From NCBI GenBank assembly GCA_015179045.1, contig WHUZ01000002.1:62001-126000 (forward strand): a stretch of DNA of 64,000 nucleotides. Direction: 5' to 3'. The translations under genes were made by a program, and so were the position numbers. Source of the DNA: Kalaharituber pfeilii (taxonomy: Eukaryota; Ascomycota; Pezizomycetes; Pezizales; Pezizaceae). Shown here piece after piece: positions 62,992-64,000 of this stretch. Positions within the stretch are counted from its first letter, which is position 1; the number at the start of each line of letters is the position of its first letter. The notes beneath the pieces were generated by a model. The model did no database searches, had not been told where the DNA came from, and saw only the letters and a list, made by a program, of their open reading frames with translations.

Positions 62992-63116
62992 GTACCAACA
63001 ATTGATCTACTATTCCGCAATGTTGGTACCTGTCTCACAGGGTCATGGCGTAAAAGTTTATCGTCTGATGAGGTCCGGGAGCCGCAGGCAGAATCTGCCT
63101 GTCCGGAGAGGTTCCG
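62992..63116. repeat. MULE right terminal inverted repeat
   Basis: Reverse complement of 60779-60903, ending CCTGTCCGGAGAGGTTCCG directly before the 9-bp TSD. Confidence 0.95.
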
Positions 63117-64000
63117 GGATGCGGGAATCACCACGTCGATATGAACTAGGCATGAAAGTGCTTATGTGGATATACCTAGCTGAGCGGGCGTTGAAAGTAA
63201 TCGAACTCCAACATGCACTGTCTGTTGAGGATGAAGCTGAAGCTCTGGACCCTGACAACTTTCCATCTAGAGGCACCTTACTACACTGCTGCTGTGGGTT
63301 AGTGACGGTGGATGACGAGACATTAACCGTTCGTCTTGTGCATTATACTCTCCAGGAGTATCTCCACTCATACGAGAAAAAATACTTTCCGGATGGCCAT
63401 AACTTGATTGCACGGACCTGTCTGACATATCTGAGTTTTCCTGCCCTCACCATCAAGCAACTGGAAGATTGGAAGCAGTTGGATCTTGAGATCTTTTCTT
63501 GCGAGGTTGGAGATATGATACAAGAGCTAAAGATGGAGTATGCCTTGTTTGATTATGCAGCTTTTCAATGGGGCAACCACGCACGAAGGCAATGTGATAA
63601 CGCCACTTGTGATCTTGCTATTACCCTGCTTCAGCGAGAGAAATCTTCTCTGGGCATTCTACCGCTCCAGTGTGCTGAGTGCTCGTACTGGGGTTCGGAG
63701 TACTATTGCCGCCTGGGTAGCCTTCATGTTGCTGCCTTTTTCGGCATTGAGGGCGTCATCGGCAAATTGCTTCAGGATTCGGATCCCAACGAGGGATCCG
63801 GTTGTGGGGGTACAGCATTAGCTTTTGCGGCCGAGAATGGCCATGAGACCATTGTTCGGATTCTGCTCCAGCACGCGGGTGTTGATGTAAATGCCAGAGG
63901 TGATTGCTGGAGTGGAACACCGCTTCATCGGGCAGTTAGAAATAGTCATGCGACAATAGTCAATCTGCTTCTTAAGCAAGAGGACATTGATGTCAATATT

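Larger units (their letters stand above)
60779..63116 (+). mobile_element. MULE (Mutator-like) DNA transposon, 2338 bp
   Basis: Terminal inverted repeats of 125 bp (60779-60903 and 62992-63116) starting CGGAACCTCTCCGGACAGGC, with one mismatch. A perfect 9-bp TSD, GGATGCGGG, lies at 60770-60778 and 63117-63125; 9 bp is the normal MULE duplication. A transposase with MULE and SWIM motifs lies inside. It sits in the NACHT-ankyrin gene. Three retrotransposition scars (61681-61692, 61718-61771, 62129-62296) lie in its transposase. Confidence 0.95.
58903..64000 (+). pseudogene. HeLo-like / NACHT / ankyrin STAND protein gene, split by a MULE; runs off the window
   Basis: Exons 58903-59312, 59374-59588, 59655-59868, 59936-60520 and 60648-60778, continuing at 63126 after a transposon. 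All four introns are GT..AG. MDPFTLATGITGFLAIALDV starts an N-terminal domain like the HeLo-like/fungal STAND N-domain, which in relatives acts at membranes in cell death. The NACHT NTPase has Walker A GEPGAGKT, Walker B FILIDAFDELQ and the sensor-like RIFFTARPH. Then comes a winged-helix-like part (LPPGLYAAYNGTIERMR / ESPRRYELGMKVLMWIYLAE, LQHALSV, LVHYTLQEYL), then ankyrin repeats from ~63710 (GSLHVAAFFGIEGVIGKLL, TALAFAAENGHETIVRILL, TPLHRAVRNSHATIVNLLL) open to the window end. The only break is the MULE at 60779-63116; joining across its 9-bp TSD restores frame. Unexcised, translation stops 20 codons into the TIR, leaving HeLo-like plus NACHT without ankyrins. Confidence 0.88.

Overview
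The window looks like nuclear DNA of a repeat-rich filamentous ascomycete (Pezizomycotina). Its genes have 50-130 bp GT..AG introns. The protein families are fungal: a GH74 xyloglucanase, a monocarboxylate-transporter-like MFS protein, a NACHT-ankyrin protein of the fungal STAND class, and Tad1-like non-LTR retrotransposons. I cannot name the species. No tRNA, rRNA or CRISPR array was seen.

Layout. 1-7.9 kb: AT-rich flank, short retrotransposed tails, a secreted Cys-rich protein with tandem KPET repeats (2722-3789), pogo-like DNA transposon ends, and an inverted pair of ~57-bp satellite arrays. 7.9-21.8 kb: a retrotransposon district. LINE A (full length, minus, 9-bp TSD, inserted in the satellite), LINE D with LINE B nested in its poly(A), LINE C (5'-inverted) and LINE G, plus two copies of a TA-flanked MITE. 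21.8-35 kb: an intact MFS transporter (23431-24978), a chimeric LINE fragment (LINE F), a degenerate coiled-coil relic and an intact four-exon GH74 gene (32450-34934). 35-41 kb: gene-poor, with a 622-bp TIR element and scattered short tails. 41.6-51.3 kb: three intact genes. They encode a 282-aa unknown protein, a 299-aa unknown protein with a Gly/Ser/Thr-rich amphipathic beta-like stretch, and, divergent from the latter, a nine-exon gene for a 1621-aa ZZ-finger protein with a C-terminal CHAT caspase-like protease. 51.8-57.1 kb: LINE E, one frameshift away from an intact ORF2. 58.9-64 kb: a HeLo-like/NACHT/ankyrin gene whose reading frame is intact except for a 2.3-kb MULE (125-bp TIRs, 9-bp TSD).

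Two themes stand out. First, many 12-170 bp insertions, each a tiny 3' tail of a LINE (or only poly(A)) flanked by a perfect 10-14 bp target-site duplication. They carry a short hairpin whose two stems covary between copies, so they look like the minimal template recognised by the LINE reverse transcriptase. Second, a possible fungal cell-death or allorecognition neighbourhood: the CHAT protease with a divergently transcribed candidate effector, about 8 kb from a HeLo-like NACHT-ankyrin receptor broken by a transposon. The functional link between these genes is inference from layout, not something the sequence proves.
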